Positions 26,904 through 36,256 are shown, numbered from the stretch's first letter. The stretch is DNA of 43,930 nucleotides from Akkermansia muciniphila (GCA_945883905.1 CAMCYL010000012.1:1-43930); one strand, 5' to 3'. Notes: a model not told the origin generated them from the sequence alone. Made by a program: numbers and translations.

Positions 26904-27530
26904 TTAGCGTGTGAGCTTAATTTTTAAAGCAGGATTGATTTCAATCGAGTGAAATTTTACATCCCAGAGAATGCCTCTCAGGGCAATATGAATCTCTGTT
27001 ATTTGAAAGTCGCTGGATCTCATTCTGACTTGGACTTGTTCAGGGCTTTTTTCATCCAGGATTCGCGGTGTGAGGGTTACTAGAATTGAATTCCTCTCTG
27101 TGCTTATTGATTTGTAAAATTGGGAATCCCATGCGGACGGTTTTTTTTCGAGAATCTCCAGAATAATTCGTTTAAAGGAGGGTTTGAGCGGATTGTGAGG
27201 AGTGCTTTTGGGAAGAAGTCCTTTTTTCCAAGTCGTTGTTTCGGTCGGAGTTAAAATCATTCCCTCCCCGTCGGGGATTTTAAAATCAATGCGGAGTTTT
27301 TGCGGTTTTTGGTATTGGAACGATCCTTCACTCAAGATTGGTTGCGGGTGGTTTTGCGGGAGGACCGATTGGGTGAATTGGGCGCGAAGTGTTTGGGTCG
27401 AGATTTGACGATTTTCGATGAGTGACTCGATCTCTTTTATTTTAATTTCCGGCATCGTTGAGTCGGAGGCCTTTAATAAAAGGAGGGGGAGGTTAATGAA
27501 GAGAGTTAGAAAGAGGATAAAAGAGTTCAT
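26904..27530 (-). CDS. LolA-like outer-membrane lipoprotein carrier
   Basis: This is a periplasmic carrier of about 208 residues. I set the start at 27530, where MNSFILFLTLFINLPLLLL gives a signal peptide and the ATG overlaps the exporter stop. The mature part begins with a helix (KIKEIESLIENRQISTQTLRAQFTQSV) followed by SEGSFQYQKPQKLRIDF and DGEGMILTPTETTTWKKG, the beta strands of the half-barrel LolA fold. LolA carries hydrophobic cargo across the periplasm. Aryl-polyene clusters contain such a gene beside an MMPL exporter. The cargo here would be the ACP-made lipid rather than lipoproteins. It is not the housekeeping LolA if one exists elsewhere. Confidence 0.8.
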   Translation of the reverse strand: MNSFILFLTLFINLPLLLLKASDSTMPEIKIKEIESLIENRQISTQTLRAQFTQSVLPQNHPQPILSEGSFQYQKPQKLRIDFKIPDGEGMILTPTETTTWKKGLLPKSTPHNPLKPSFKRIILEILEKKPSAWDSQFYKSISTERNSILVTLTPRILDEKSPEQVQVRMRSSDFQITEIHIALRGILWDVKFHSIEINPALKIKLTR

Positions 27531-30514
27531 TGTTTTTTTTGGAGAGGGGTAAATTGAAACCATTGATTGGGATATTTTTGGAGGATCGGAAGGAGAAGAT
27601 CTCGAATTTGATCGCAGGCATATTGAAGGGATTGTTTTCGATCCCGGGGATCTCCCAGTTTTAAGGGGGGATAGATCACAGAATCATAATAACCGTGATC
27701 GGATTCCGTAATGAGACCCACCATGACAGGGGAGCCTGTAGCTTGAGCAATGGAGAGAATACCGGAGGCAAACTCGACCGACCCGTTTGGAAATAGAACG
27801 GAGGTTGTTTGCGTGGCATTGGGTCGATCAATGAGAGCGATTACAAATTCATTTCGGCGGAGGGCCTCCAAAATTGTAAAAGTGGAGAAGGCCGTGGTAC
27901 CCACTTCAATCGTTTCAATCCCCCAAGAGCGACGGAAATGAGACCTCCATTCCGTGAGTTCAGTCGTTGGTTCGGGAAGTGAGAGGGCGACGGCTTTGAA
28001 ACCAAATTTATGGAGTAGCATTCCTCCGAGTTCAAAAAAACTGAGGTGAGAGGTTAAAATAAATCCCCCCCGTCCCTCGGATCGAGCGGCATCGAGATGT
28101 TCGTAGCCGATTTTATTACGAACGATGTTACTTTGTGCGGTTTTATCTCGGACGCCAAAATAGAAATAATCGGCCAGCATCGTTGCGAAATTTCCGTAAA
28201 GTCGCCAACTGGATGGCTTTTCGTTTGGACAGGCTCCGAGGAGAGTTTGGTTTTTTTCGATCGTTTTTCGACAGGAGGGATTGAGGAGAAGATAAATCAC
28301 CGCAATTGAACGGGCGAGGGTGCGTGCAATGGAGCGAGGGAGAATTGTCGCAAGGAGGCGAGCAAGTTTAAAGATTTTTGCAGAGTAAAGGAATTGCGAA
28401 TAATGCCTGTTTTTTCGACGAGAGAGAAAAAAGGCAAGCGCAGGCAGAAAAATTAAAACAGTAATCATCGCACTTAAAACTCCTAAATCCATCACCCAGC
28501 CAAAATTTAAAAGAGCAGGCTGAGAGCTTAAGGCGGGAGCCGTAAAGCCGATGAGGGAGGTCATTCCGGTGGTAGCGATCGGGATTAAAAGATGATGAAA
28601 GGTCGAATTTAAGTTTTGTGCTTCATGTTCAAAACCGAGTAAGAAATGAATCGTGTAGTCGATGATCAGTCCGATTAAAAGCGGAATACAGATGAGAGAG
28701 ACAAGTGTCAGCGGAATTTTTAAAAGAAGCAGTAAGCAGATAAATACAGTTAATCCAAAGAGGAGTGCGAGGAGGTTGATGGCGGTTTGTCGAATGGAAC
28801 GATGAGCGAGCCATGTTAAAAGAACCATCAAGAGAATCATTCCGATCGATAACTTTTTAAAATCTTGAACGGCGGTTTGATCGAGTTCTTGTCGAAGGGC
28901 CTTCCATTCGCGGTCGCCGAGCGAGCCTCCGTAAAGAGGGATTTTTTTCTGACTCCAGAGATCGAGTTGAGTCAGGACCTCTGTTGTGACTCCTTTGATA
29001 TCCACTTGATCTTTCGCAAGACGCGTCACGAGTTCGGTGGTCTGAGGATTCCAAATCGATCGATTGATCTCTAAAGGCTCTTCGTTACTGGAGAATCGGG
29101 AACCCCACGCTTTGAGTTGAGCGTGGGCACGATAGGCCTCGAGGTGATTGGGTTGAAGCTGAGAGATGTCATTGTCGTAAAGGGTCTGTCGAGGTTGCGT
29201 TGAAGGAAATTGGAAATAGAGCACGTGAACAATGGCGAGCACTCCCGAAAATCCTAAAAGGAGAATCCGATCGTTTTTTTGAATCCAATTTCCCCAGCGT
29301 TCCGGGTAATGATGGAGGTGATCGATCGTCCGAGGTCTTACGGTTCGTAGTATCTCCGCCAGTAAGGTGGTGGAAAATCCTGCCGAGGTCATCAGTCCCG
29401 TCGCAACAAGGATCGCCATTTGTTGTAGTCCGGGAAAGCTTGAGAAATAGAGAACTCCGAAAGCCCCCCCTGTCGAGAGGGCGCTAAACCAGATGCCCCG
29501 GACGAGTACCGTCCAGTTTTTTCCTTCACCGGAGCCGCCATTGGCAAAATGGTGATAGACTAAAATACAGTAATCGAGACTGATACCAATCAAGATCGAG
29601 GCAAAACCGATGGTGATGACATTTAAGCCTTTCAGAAAAAGAAAGGCGACAATTAATGCGGAAAAGATCACGAGGGATTGCACGAATAAAATTCCTAATA
29701 ACGGAAGGAGGGATCGATAAATAAATATAAAAAGGACAACGACGAGAAAGAGGGTAAAAGTGAGCATGATCACGATATCACGTTGCATTCCCGAGGAGAT
29801 TTGAGCATTGAACATCGATTCGCCGGTAAGCCACACGGGATGTGTGGCGATCTCCCATCCTTGATCTCGAACAACGCTCTTGATCTGTTCGCGTAAGAGT
29901 TGTTCGATCTTCTGGCTTTTTTCAAAGGAGTCTAAGGTCTCAGAGGCCGAGAGAGCGAGCCAGCGAGTTGCGGACAGATCCGAACTCTTTTTAGACCAGT
30001 CCCCGAAGGGGGTTTCTTGTAAAAGTCCCAAGGGATCAAGAGAGGATTGAATCAAGGACTCTTCATCGATAATCCCTTGCCAAGGATTTGACTTTTCTCG
30101 GATTCGTTTTTCGAGCGCTTTCTCATGAAAGAGCTGAGTGAACTGGCGAAAGGACTCTTCCGGAAGTGCGGCAAGTGCGGTGGCAATCGGTCGGGCGATT
30201 TCGACGGGATCGATGGAAGTTTTTTGGGGTTGTATAAATTCAGGGAGAGCGATTATTTTTGATAGAAATTTTTTCTTAAAGAGATCCACTTTTTCTGGGG
30301 TCCACTCTCCTTCTTCAGGGATGACGATAAAAATATCTTGAGTCGAGAGGGCCTTTTTCTGAAGGGATTGAAGTCGTTGAAGCGATTCGAGGTGCGTCGG
30401 AAAGAGCGAAAAAAGATCGGTTTGAAGCGGTATTTTTAAAAAGGCGATGACTCCTCCGATGACGACGAAAAGAGCGACGAGGATCGAAAGGAAAAATGGG
30501 CGACTCTTCTTCAT
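27527..30514 (-). CDS. MMPL/RND exporter fused to LpxL-type acyltransferase
   Basis: This is a 995-residue inner-membrane fusion protein from ATG 30514; the open frame runs to 30604 inside the upstream gene. Residues 1-760 form an MMPL/RND-type transporter: one helix at about 8-30, a large periplasmic loop, a helix bundle, a second loop (about 420-560) and a second bundle. Segments such as IGFASILIGISLDYCILVYHH and LIGLIIDYTIHFLLGFEHE are the family's conserved helix-4 and helix-10 regions. From about 770 it becomes an LPLAT domain. H823 and E828 form the HX4E motif in TSHLSFFELGG, as in LpxL/HtrB, and QWFQF ends it. The fusion could acylate a lipid carrier and export it in one complex. Its ATG overlaps the preceding stop by TCAT. 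Confidence 0.85.
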   Translation of the reverse strand: MKKSRPFFLSILVALFVVIGGVIAFLKIPLQTDLFSLFPTHLESLQRLQSLQKKALSTQDIFIVIPEEGEWTPEKVDLFKKKFLSKIIALPEFIQPQKTSIDPVEIARPIATALAALPEESFRQFTQLFHEKALEKRIREKSNPWQGIIDEESLIQSSLDPLGLLQETPFGDWSKKSSDLSATRWLALSASETLDSFEKSQKIEQLLREQIKSVVRDQGWEIATHPVWLTGESMFNAQISSGMQRDIVIMLTFTLFLVVVLFIFIYRSLLPLLGILFVQSLVIFSALIVAFLFLKGLNVITIGFASILIGISLDYCILVYHHFANGGSGEGKNWTVLVRGIWFSALSTGGAFGVLYFSSFPGLQQMAILVATGLMTSAGFSTTLLAEILRTVRPRTIDHLHHYPERWGNWIQKNDRILLLGFSGVLAIVHVLYFQFPSTQPRQTLYDNDISQLQPNHLEAYRAHAQLKAWGSRFSSNEEPLEINRSIWNPQTTELVTRLAKDQVDIKGVTTEVLTQLDLWSQKKIPLYGGSLGDREWKALRQELDQTAVQDFKKLSIGMILLMVLLTWLAHRSIRQTAINLLALLFGLTVFICLLLLLKIPLTLVSLICIPLLIGLIIDYTIHFLLGFEHEAQNLNSTFHHLLIPIATTGMTSLIGFTAPALSSQPALLNFGWVMDLGVLSAMITVLIFLPALAFFLSRRKNRHYSQFLYSAKIFKLARLLATILPRSIARTLARSIAVIYLLLNPSCRKTIEKNQTLLGACPNEKPSSWRLYGNFATMLADYFYFGVRDKTAQSNIVRNKIGYEHLDAARSEGRGGFILTSHLSFFELGGMLLHKFGFKAVALSLPEPTTELTEWRSHFRRSWGIETIEVGTTAFSTFTILEALRRNEFVIALIDRPNATQTTSVLFPNGSVEFASGILSIAQATGSPVMVGLITESDHGYYDSVIYPPLKLGDPRDRKQSLQYACDQIRDLLLPILQKYPNQWFQFTPLQKKQ

Positions 30515-31764
30515 TCGGAAAAAACCAGTCGTGGAGCAATCGAAAACCGTTTTTGAAGCCATGAAAGAACGCGGAACAGGATAAAACGCCAGCGAAGACT
30601 CCAATCCATCTCCGTTTGTCCTGCCACAAGACGGTTTATCGTTTCACGGAGTCGGAAAATCGATCTTGGATTCATAAAAACGGCGAAGGCATCGTTATCA
30701 TAAAAAAGTTGAATCATTTTCAAAAAGACTCCCGTCATGTGACGAATTTCAGAGGTATATTTTTTTTGAGTCGATAGACTCAATGGAGAGTCATTGGTTT
30801 GTTTTAAAATCATTTCAGCCGCAAGTCGTCCAGAGCGAAGGGCGACCATGACTCCTGAGGAGAAAATCGGATCAATAAATCCAGCGGCATCCCCGGCCAT
30901 GACCCATCGCTTTCCAGCGCTTTGATGATAGCGATAGGTGTAATCGGTGGTGGCGTGGAATGGGCCGATGAGAGTTCCCTCTTTTAATCGAAAAGAGGCC
31001 TCTTTACTGGAGCGAATCAGGGTCCAGAATCGTTCTTCAAGATCGTTACCAGAGGCTTTGAGTTTATCCTGCTCCCAGACGACTCCGACGGAGGTTTTTT
31101 TCTCATCGAGGGGAATCATCCAAAACCAACCTTGCTCCATTCGGATAATCGTAATATGACCGCAGGCCTCCCCTTCGTTACGATAGGCATTTTCGAAGTG
31201 GGCATAAATCGCCATTTTTTTAGAGAGCCCAAGATCGGATTTTGGAAGCTCTAATTTTTTTCCGATCCAAGCCTCGCGTCCAGAGGCGTCGATGACATAA
31301 GCGGCTTGAACGACTTCGCTTTCCTCGCCCTTTTGGATCGTGAGTTGAACGAAATCCTCTTGGAAATGAGCCGATTGAACAGAGGCTGGTTGCGCGAGGG
31401 TGCAACCGATTTCTCGTGCATGATCGAGTAAAATCGAATCAAATTTCGCGCGTTCGACTTGAAAAGTTTGGGAGTGATCGGGACCTAAATTGTTTCGGAA
31501 CCAGAAGCGTTGAAAGCCACAGGAGTTACTGAGGGTAAATTCGGCCCCTTTTTTGACCATGAATCCGGCTGAATTTAATTTTTCCCAGACCCCCATTTCC
31601 CGCAGAACATCATTTCCGAAAGGAATCAGGGACTCTCCAATATGAAAGCGTGGAAATTTTTCACGTTCAACGATGAGTACTGTTTTCCCCTGTTTGGCTA
31701 AAAGCGATCCAGAGGCACTTCCAGCGGGTCCGCCTCCAATGATCACGATATCGAATTTTTTCAT
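30511..31764 (-). CDS. Halogenase-like FAD-dependent oxidoreductase
   Basis: This flavoprotein has 417 residues. The FAD motif is GGGPAGSASG (10-19). The halogenase signature GWFWMIP (212-218) and the conserved MAGDAAGFIDPIFSSG block (289-304) are intact. A lysine in FMVKKGAEF at about 71-72 lies where flavin-dependent halogenases keep the lysine that holds HOCl. Family members include tryptophan and polyketide halogenases. Related proteins also occur in xanthomonadin-type polyene clusters, where the pigment is brominated. The protein may halogenate or hydroxylate an ACP-bound aromatic chain, but geranylgeranyl-reductase-like activity is an alternative. It lies 31 bases downstream of the ACP gene and its stop overlaps the start of the exporter gene. 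Confidence 0.83.
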   Translation of the reverse strand: MKKFDIVIIGGGPAGSASGSLLAKQGKTVLIVEREKFPRFHIGESLIPFGNDVLREMGVWEKLNSAGFMVKKGAEFTLSNSCGFQRFWFRNNLGPDHSQTFQVERAKFDSILLDHAREIGCTLAQPASVQSAHFQEDFVQLTIQKGEESEVVQAAYVIDASGREAWIGKKLELPKSDLGLSKKMAIYAHFENAYRNEGEACGHITIIRMEQGWFWMIPLDEKKTSVGVVWEQDKLKASGNDLEERFWTLIRSSKEASFRLKEGTLIGPFHATTDYTYRYHQSAGKRWVMAGDAAGFIDPIFSSGVMVALRSGRLAAEMILKQTNDSPLSLSTQKKYTSEIRHMTGVFLKMIQLFYDNDAFAVFMNPRSIFRLRETINRLVAGQTEMDWSLRWRFILFRVLSWLQKRFSIAPRLVFSE

Positions 31765-31795
31765 AGGAGCTTAAATCAATCTGAAGGATCGGAGG

Positions 31796-32047
31796 TTATT
31801 GGCGAATCAACCACTCTCGGAGAGAGCCGAGGTTTTGAAGGACCTGACGTGCGACCTCCGGATTGGGAATCGTTGCTTTATACTTTTTTTCTAGAGCAAC
31901 TGTAATTTGGAGGGCATCAATCGAATCGAGCCCTAATCCCTCTGGACCGAATAAAGGAATATCTTCCTGGATTTCATCCGGTTGGAGCTTGAGCATACAG
32001 TTTTCCAATAAAAGCTGTTTGAGTTCATCGAGACTAACGTTTGGCAT
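31796..32047 (-). CDS. Acyl carrier protein
   Basis: This is an 83-residue ACP. The phosphopantetheine serine is S42 in the classic GLDSIDALQ helix-2 start, following LFGPEGLG. The open frame continues to 32269, but MPNVSLDELKQLL at 32047 is the natural ACP beginning, and the extension lacks family character. It is the first gene of the five-gene minus-strand operon and would carry the acyl chain for the dehydratase and the flavoenzyme. It is distinct in sequence character from a housekeeping AcpP. No ketosynthase or acyl-ACP ligase sits next to it. Confidence 0.9.
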   Translation of the reverse strand: MPNVSLDELKQLLLENCMLKLQPDEIQEDIPLFGPEGLGLDSIDALQITVALEKKYKATIPNPEVARQVLQNLGSLREWLIRQ

Positions 32048-32121
32048 AACAGTGAAGAGTCTCTGAAAAGCGGGGGGGCTTGTCCAGAGAATAGATTCCC
32101 CCTCCCTCAAATCTTTCTTAA

Positions 32122-32310
32122 AATTATTCCCTGTCCATTTTGATTCTCTTTCACGATTCCTTTCCTTGGTTCCAAGAGGCATCGTTGAAAGATTTAATGG
32201 ATGTAAGGATATTGCATCGTCGTTTTTTACGCTGGGAAAAATTAGATGTAGATCTTGAAATAGAATCATTAGAGAGTCCCGAAAGGTATCCTCTTGTGTT
32301 TAAGGTTTAA
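32122..32310 (+). other. Possible small ORF in the 322-base ACP-MCP gap
   Basis: The gap between the ACP and chemoreceptor genes (32048-32369) holds no clear gene. A plus-strand frame open from 32122 to the stop at 32308-32310 reads protein-like residues: FPWFQEASLKDLMDVRI, then LHRRFLRWEKLDVDL, then ESLESPERYPLVFKV. The first ATG is at 32197, giving 37 residues. A start farther upstream would have to be TTG. The charged, non-repetitive composition suggests a short real gene or the tail of a decayed one. I know no family for it. GCCGCAAAAGAACGCAGAG near 32336 belongs to a type of short intergenic motif seen in many genomes. Confidence 0.25.
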
Positions 32311-32369
32311 TAAAATTCATCGAGGACCAGAAATTTGCCGCAAAAGAACGCAGAGAGCAAAAACTCTTC

Positions 32370-34253
32370 TCATGCGCTTAGATCAAATCTTTCAGGAGAA
32401 GATGAGGATTTAGTCAAAAGAGATTTCCCATAGACTACGGATTCTAATTCATCGACTGACTTTAATAGGAGAGAGGTGAGATTTTTTAGATCACCGGCAA
32501 AGCTTGCTGTTTGTGCTGTATTATCGACGCCGATCTCGATTGCTTTTCTCATCTCCCCCATCGCTTGATCGATATCATGAACATGTTGGGATTGATCGAC
32601 GGAGAGATCGCTTACGACTTGAAAAACAAGGACCGAATCGCGGATGTTTTTTTGAATATCACCGAGTCCTTGTTCGAGTCGATTTGACTTTAGAAGGAGC
32701 TCTTTGATCGCCTCTTGAGATTTCTCATGCACTTGACTTGCAGAGACTCCTCGTTGAATCGAGTTATCAATAAAATGAGTGGTCTCCTTAGCAGCGGTGG
32801 CGCTTCGTCCCGCCAGGTTTCGGACTTCATCTGCGACTATGGCAAATCCTAATCCTGCCTCTCCGGCTCGGGCGGCTTCAACCGCTGCATTGAGGGCTAA
32901 GATATTGGTTTGAAATGAAATCTCATCGATGGTTTTAATAATTTTTGAGATATTCTGATTAGCTGAGGCGATTTGCGCCATGGAATGGTTCATGGCCTGC
33001 ATTCCCTCGAGGATCATATCCATCGATTTTTTAAAATCATTCATTCGTTTAACGTTATCCTCAGTCGCAGCGGAGGTTTCGAGGGTCTGTTTTTTGGCGG
33101 CAGAAGTTGTCTGTGAATTCTTTTCGGCTAATTCTTTAATGAGTGAGACGAGGTTCGAGGTTTTACCCAAGGACTGGTGTTGTTGTTCGGCACCTTCCAT
33201 TAATCGGTCGGACCGCTGTGTAATTTCGGAAGTGGCTTGGATCATTTTTTGAGTGGTCTCTAAGAGAGCGCGAAATGCGTTCTCGATTTGTTTTGAAAGG
33301 GCGGTGGCTAAATTTAAGCCAATTAAGATCCCTAGAATCGCAAAAATGATGGAGGAGCCGGCTTGTAAAACGAGGGGATTGATCCAGAAGCTTTGAGCGG
33401 TTTCTCCTGTGGGCGTCGATAACTCTTGCGAGGCGTTTTGGAGGAGCTTCTCAAATTCCCCCTTTTTCTCTTCTAAAGTCTTTAAAGATTGCGTGAATTT
33501 TATCGATGTTTGGGAGAGGAGAGAAAGTTCGGGACAATATTCTTTTAAAGTTTCATCTAAACTATCGATGATTTCTTCCTGTTCGGAGTTCCATTTGAGT
33601 CCCTTAATTTTAGACATGAGATTGAGCCCCTGAGTCGTTTTCGGAAGGATTTTTTCTAATGATCGATCATTGGAATCCGCTTGTAGCTTTAGGCTTGCAA
33701 CAGAGGTTTCATGCAAATAGTGATCGAAATCTTTTAACAACAAAAATCGATCGGCAGGAACTTGTGACATTAAAGTGTTTAAGGTAATCATCATGACATC
33801 CGATTGTGAATTGGTACTTAACTTCGACTGTTTTGCACGTCGATATCGATTCCCTAGTTCTTCGATGATCGCTACGATTTCTTTATGTTGATCGTGTAGT
33901 TTTCGTTTGAGCTCTTTTACTTTATTTTCATCAATCGATATTGGAATTTGGTCGATTAAATTAGGAATTTTTTTTAATGAAACCAACGTGTTATCAAAAT
34001 CCTTTTTTTCTCCTAAAATTTGATAACGAGTTAAAGTGAGGGTCGCTTCATGTAATTGATTTTGAGTGTCGCTTAATGCCTTGCGAAAAATAATGCCACC
34101 TTGTTGACCGGCGGCGCTTTTCATTTGAATTTCCCGGATTTTCCAAGCCCCGATCATATTCAAGAGACTGACCATCATCAAAACCAAACCAATCGCCCCC
34201 AAAACCCGCGTTTTAATGGAAAGAGAACTCTGAAAGTGATTTATAAATTTCAT
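32370..34253 (-). CDS. Methyl-accepting chemotaxis protein
   Basis: This transmembrane chemoreceptor has 627 residues. Membrane helices lie at about 16-37 and 293-318 and enclose a helical sensing domain of roughly 250 residues, likely four-helix-bundle type. The cytoplasmic part is a coiled-coil bundle with the highly conserved hairpin tip [22 protein letters not shown] (444-465) and [16 protein letters not shown] after it. That tip binds CheA and CheW. No standard HAMP domain is obvious after the second helix, and there is no C-terminal pentapeptide for CheR/CheB. It is a plausible substrate for the CheD encoded at 8.6 kb. Ligand unknown. Confidence 0.93.
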   Translation of the reverse strand: MKFINHFQSSLSIKTRVLGAIGLVLMMVSLLNMIGAWKIREIQMKSAAGQQGGIIFRKALSDTQNQLHEATLTLTRYQILGEKKDFDNTLVSLKKIPNLIDQIPISIDENKVKELKRKLHDQHKEIVAIIEELGNRYRRAKQSKLSTNSQSDVMMITLNTLMSQVPADRFLLLKDFDHYLHETSVASLKLQADSNDRSLEKILPKTTQGLNLMSKIKGLKWNSEQEEIIDSLDETLKEYCPELSLLSQTSIKFTQSLKTLEEKKGEFEKLLQNASQELSTPTGETAQSFWINPLVLQAGSSIIFAILGILIGLNLATALSKQIENAFRALLETTQKMIQATSEITQRSDRLMEGAEQQHQSLGKTSNLVSLIKELAEKNSQTTSAAKKQTLETSAATEDNVKRMNDFKKSMDMILEGMQAMNHSMAQIASANQNISKIIKTIDEISFQTNILALNAAVEAARAGEAGLGFAIVADEVRNLAGRSATAAKETTHFIDNSIQRGVSASQVHEKSQEAIKELLLKSNRLEQGLGDIQKNIRDSVLVFQVVSDLSVDQSQHVHDIDQAMGEMRKAIEIGVDNTAQTASFAGDLKNLTSLLLKSVDELESVVYGKSLLTKSSSSPERFDLSA

Positions 34254-34310
34254 AATATCTATTAGTAAAATTGCCTGATACTAAAATAAAGTTCCATCAC
34301 TAACTCTCAT

Positions 34311-34325
34311 TTATTGTTACAATAA
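34311..34325. promoter_or_regulatory. Perfect palindrome upstream of chemoreceptor gene
   Basis: TTATTGT-T-ACAATAA is a perfect 7-bp palindrome around a single central base, 58 bases upstream of the chemoreceptor start and inside the divergent mcp-aspS region. It has the look of a dimeric repressor site. No regulator is encoded beside it. Confidence 0.35.
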
Positions 34326-34389
34326 GGTGACAAATTAAAGGATCTCTGGGAAAAATTTTAATCTAAAATATTATGCAGAGATCTGCCCT

Positions 34390-34410
34390 ATCCAAAACTT
34401 TGTTTTGGAT
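34390..34410. promoter_or_regulatory. Hairpin in the aspS upstream region
   Basis: ATCCAAAAC-TTT-GTTTTGGAT is a perfect 9-bp stem with a 3-base loop, 82 bases before aspS. No T-run follows, so it is not a standard terminator. It may be an operator, or an mRNA leader structure controlling aspS. Confidence 0.3.
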
Positions 34411-34492
34411 GGATCCCTGTTCCCCCATTCTCAGTAAGTGAGATTCCATATATTTTTCTTCTTTTTTGTGTGGGTTCGGGTAAGCCCTACGT

Positions 34493-36256
34493 ATGACTTA
34501 TCGGACACATCATTGCAATGCCTTAAGGGCAGATCACATTGGACAGAAATCAACACTTTCAGGATGGGTGCATAGTCGCCGTGATCACGGGGGGGTTATT
34601 TTTATCGATCTTCGGGATCGAGAGGGGATGACGCAGATTGTTTTCAATCCGGAAAATCATCCGGCCATTGCGGAAAAGGCCCATGGGTTGCGCTCGGAGT
34701 TTGTTATTAAGGTTGTGGGGACGGTCACGGCGCGTTTAACAGGGACTGAGAACTCGAATTTGGCAACCGGGGCGATTGAGTTGGTGGTGGAGAGTCTTGA
34801 GATTTTGAATGCGGCGGGGGTTCCTCCTTTTCCGATTCATACGCGAATTGAGAATGAGGATATGCGGCTCTCCTATCGGTATTTGGATTTACGCCGTGGG
34901 CAGATGCAGCAAAATTTACGTTGGAGACATAAGATCACCAAGGCCGTTCGAGATAACCTCGATGCGAATGGATTTATTGAGGTCGAGACTCCCATTCTTT
35001 CTAAAAGTACTCCGGAAGGGGCGCGAGATTTTTTGGTGCCGAGTCGGATGACCCCTGGATCGTTTTATGCCCTTCCACAAGCCCCTCAACAATATAAGCA
35101 GTTGATGATGGTGGCGGGGCTTGAACGTTATTTTCAAATTGCCCGATGCTTTCGCGATGAGGATCTTCGTGCCGATCGTCAGCCCGAGTTTACGCAAATT
35201 GATATGGAGGCCTCTTTTACCAATCCGGAGGAGATTCAAACGTGGGTAGAGGGATTATTAAAGGATGTTTTTCAGGTGACGCGAGGAATTGAGATTCCAA
35301 GTCCTTTCCCACGGATGACGTGGCAACAGGCGATGGATGAATATGGCAGCGATAAGCCGGATACTCGCTTTGGATGTAAGATCATTGAGTTGAGTTCCGT
35401 TTTTGCGAAGAGTGAGTTTAAGGTTTTTAAGGGGGCTTTAGAATCAGGGGGAGTGGTCAGAGGGATTAATGCAAAGGGATTTGCTTGTATTACGACCGGT
35501 CAGATTGAGGAATTGACGGAGATGGCGAAACAGTATGGGGCTAAGGGCTTGGCCTTTATTAAAGTGGAGAAGGGGGAATGGAAATCGCCGATCGTGAAGT
35601 TTTTTAGTGCGGAAGAGAGGGCTGAATTGACCGAACGACTTAAGATTGAGGAGGGAGATCTGATTCTTTTTGGAGCCGATAAATGGAATGTGGTCACTGA
35701 GGTCCTTGGGCGAATTCGTCTTCGAGTTGCGGAGATTTGTAAATGGCTTGAGGGGAATACGGCGTTGAATTTTTTATGGGTCGTTGATTTTCCGTTGTTA
35801 GATTTCAGTGCGGAGGATCAGAAGTGGAACGCAGTGCATCATCCGTTTACTCGACCGAAGGCTGAGGATATGGCGCTTTTTGAATCGGGGGAATATGGGA
35901 AAATTCGAGCAGAGGCCTACGATGTGGTTTTGAATGGGGTGGAAATTGGCGGGGGCAGCATTCGAATCCACGAGGCGGATTTACAGTCAAAGATGTTTAA
36001 GGTGCTTGGGGTCGATGAGGCGCATCAAGAGGAGATGTTTGGTCATATTTTAAAGGCCTTTAGTTATGGGGCCCCTCCGCATGGGGGATTGGCGTTGGGA
36101 CTCGATCGATTAGTGATGCTGGTTTGTGGGTGCGATTCGATTCGAGATGTGATCGCCTTCCCGAAGAATAATCGGGGATGTGACTTGATGTCCCAATCTC
36201 CCGCAACCGTCGAGATGAAGCAGTTGAGGGAGTTGGGAATCCAGGTGAAGACATAA
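34493..36256 (+). CDS. aspS: Aspartyl-tRNA synthetase, probably non-discriminating
   Basis: This class II synthetase charges tRNA-Asp. The 587 residues comprise an N-terminal OB-fold anticodon domain, the catalytic core, and a bacterial GAD insert (about 290-410). Motif 2 is FRDEDLRADRQPEFTQ and motif 3 is GGLALGLDRLVM near the end. Specificity markers are informative. H32 in RRDHGGVIF and G84 in LTGTENS match the His31/Gly81-type pair of non-discriminating enzymes such as that of P. aeruginosa, whereas E. coli has Leu at the first site. Such enzymes also make Asp-tRNA-Asn, which needs the GatCAB amidotransferase. The latter point is inferred. Confidence 0.95.
   Translation: MTYRTHHCNALRADHIGQKSTLSGWVHSRRDHGGVIFIDLRDREGMTQIVFNPENHPAIAEKAHGLRSEFVIKVVGTVTARLTGTENSNLATGAIELVVESLEILNAAGVPPFPIHTRIENEDMRLSYRYLDLRRGQMQQNLRWRHKITKAVRDNLDANGFIEVETPILSKSTPEGARDFLVPSRMTPGSFYALPQAPQQYKQLMMVAGLERYFQIARCFRDEDLRADRQPEFTQIDMEASFTNPEEIQTWVEGLLKDVFQVTRGIEIPSPFPRMTWQQAMDEYGSDKPDTRFGCKIIELSSVFAKSEFKVFKGALESGGVVRGINAKGFACITTGQIEELTEMAKQYGAKGLAFIKVEKGEWKSPIVKFFSAEERAELTERLKIEEGDLILFGADKWNVVTEVLGRIRLRVAEICKWLEGNTALNFLWVVDFPLLDFSAEDQKWNAVHHPFTRPKAEDMALFESGEYGKIRAEAYDVVLNGVEIGGGSIRIHEADLQSKMFKVLGVDEAHQEEMFGHILKAFSYGAPPHGGLALGLDRLVMLVCGCDSIRDVIAFPKNNRGCDLMSQSPATVEMKQLRELGIQVKT

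Noticed and set aside
26466-32047. Complete aryl-polyene cluster
   Set aside because: No ketosynthase, ketoreductase or ligase gene is present in the window, so only a partial resemblance is claimed.
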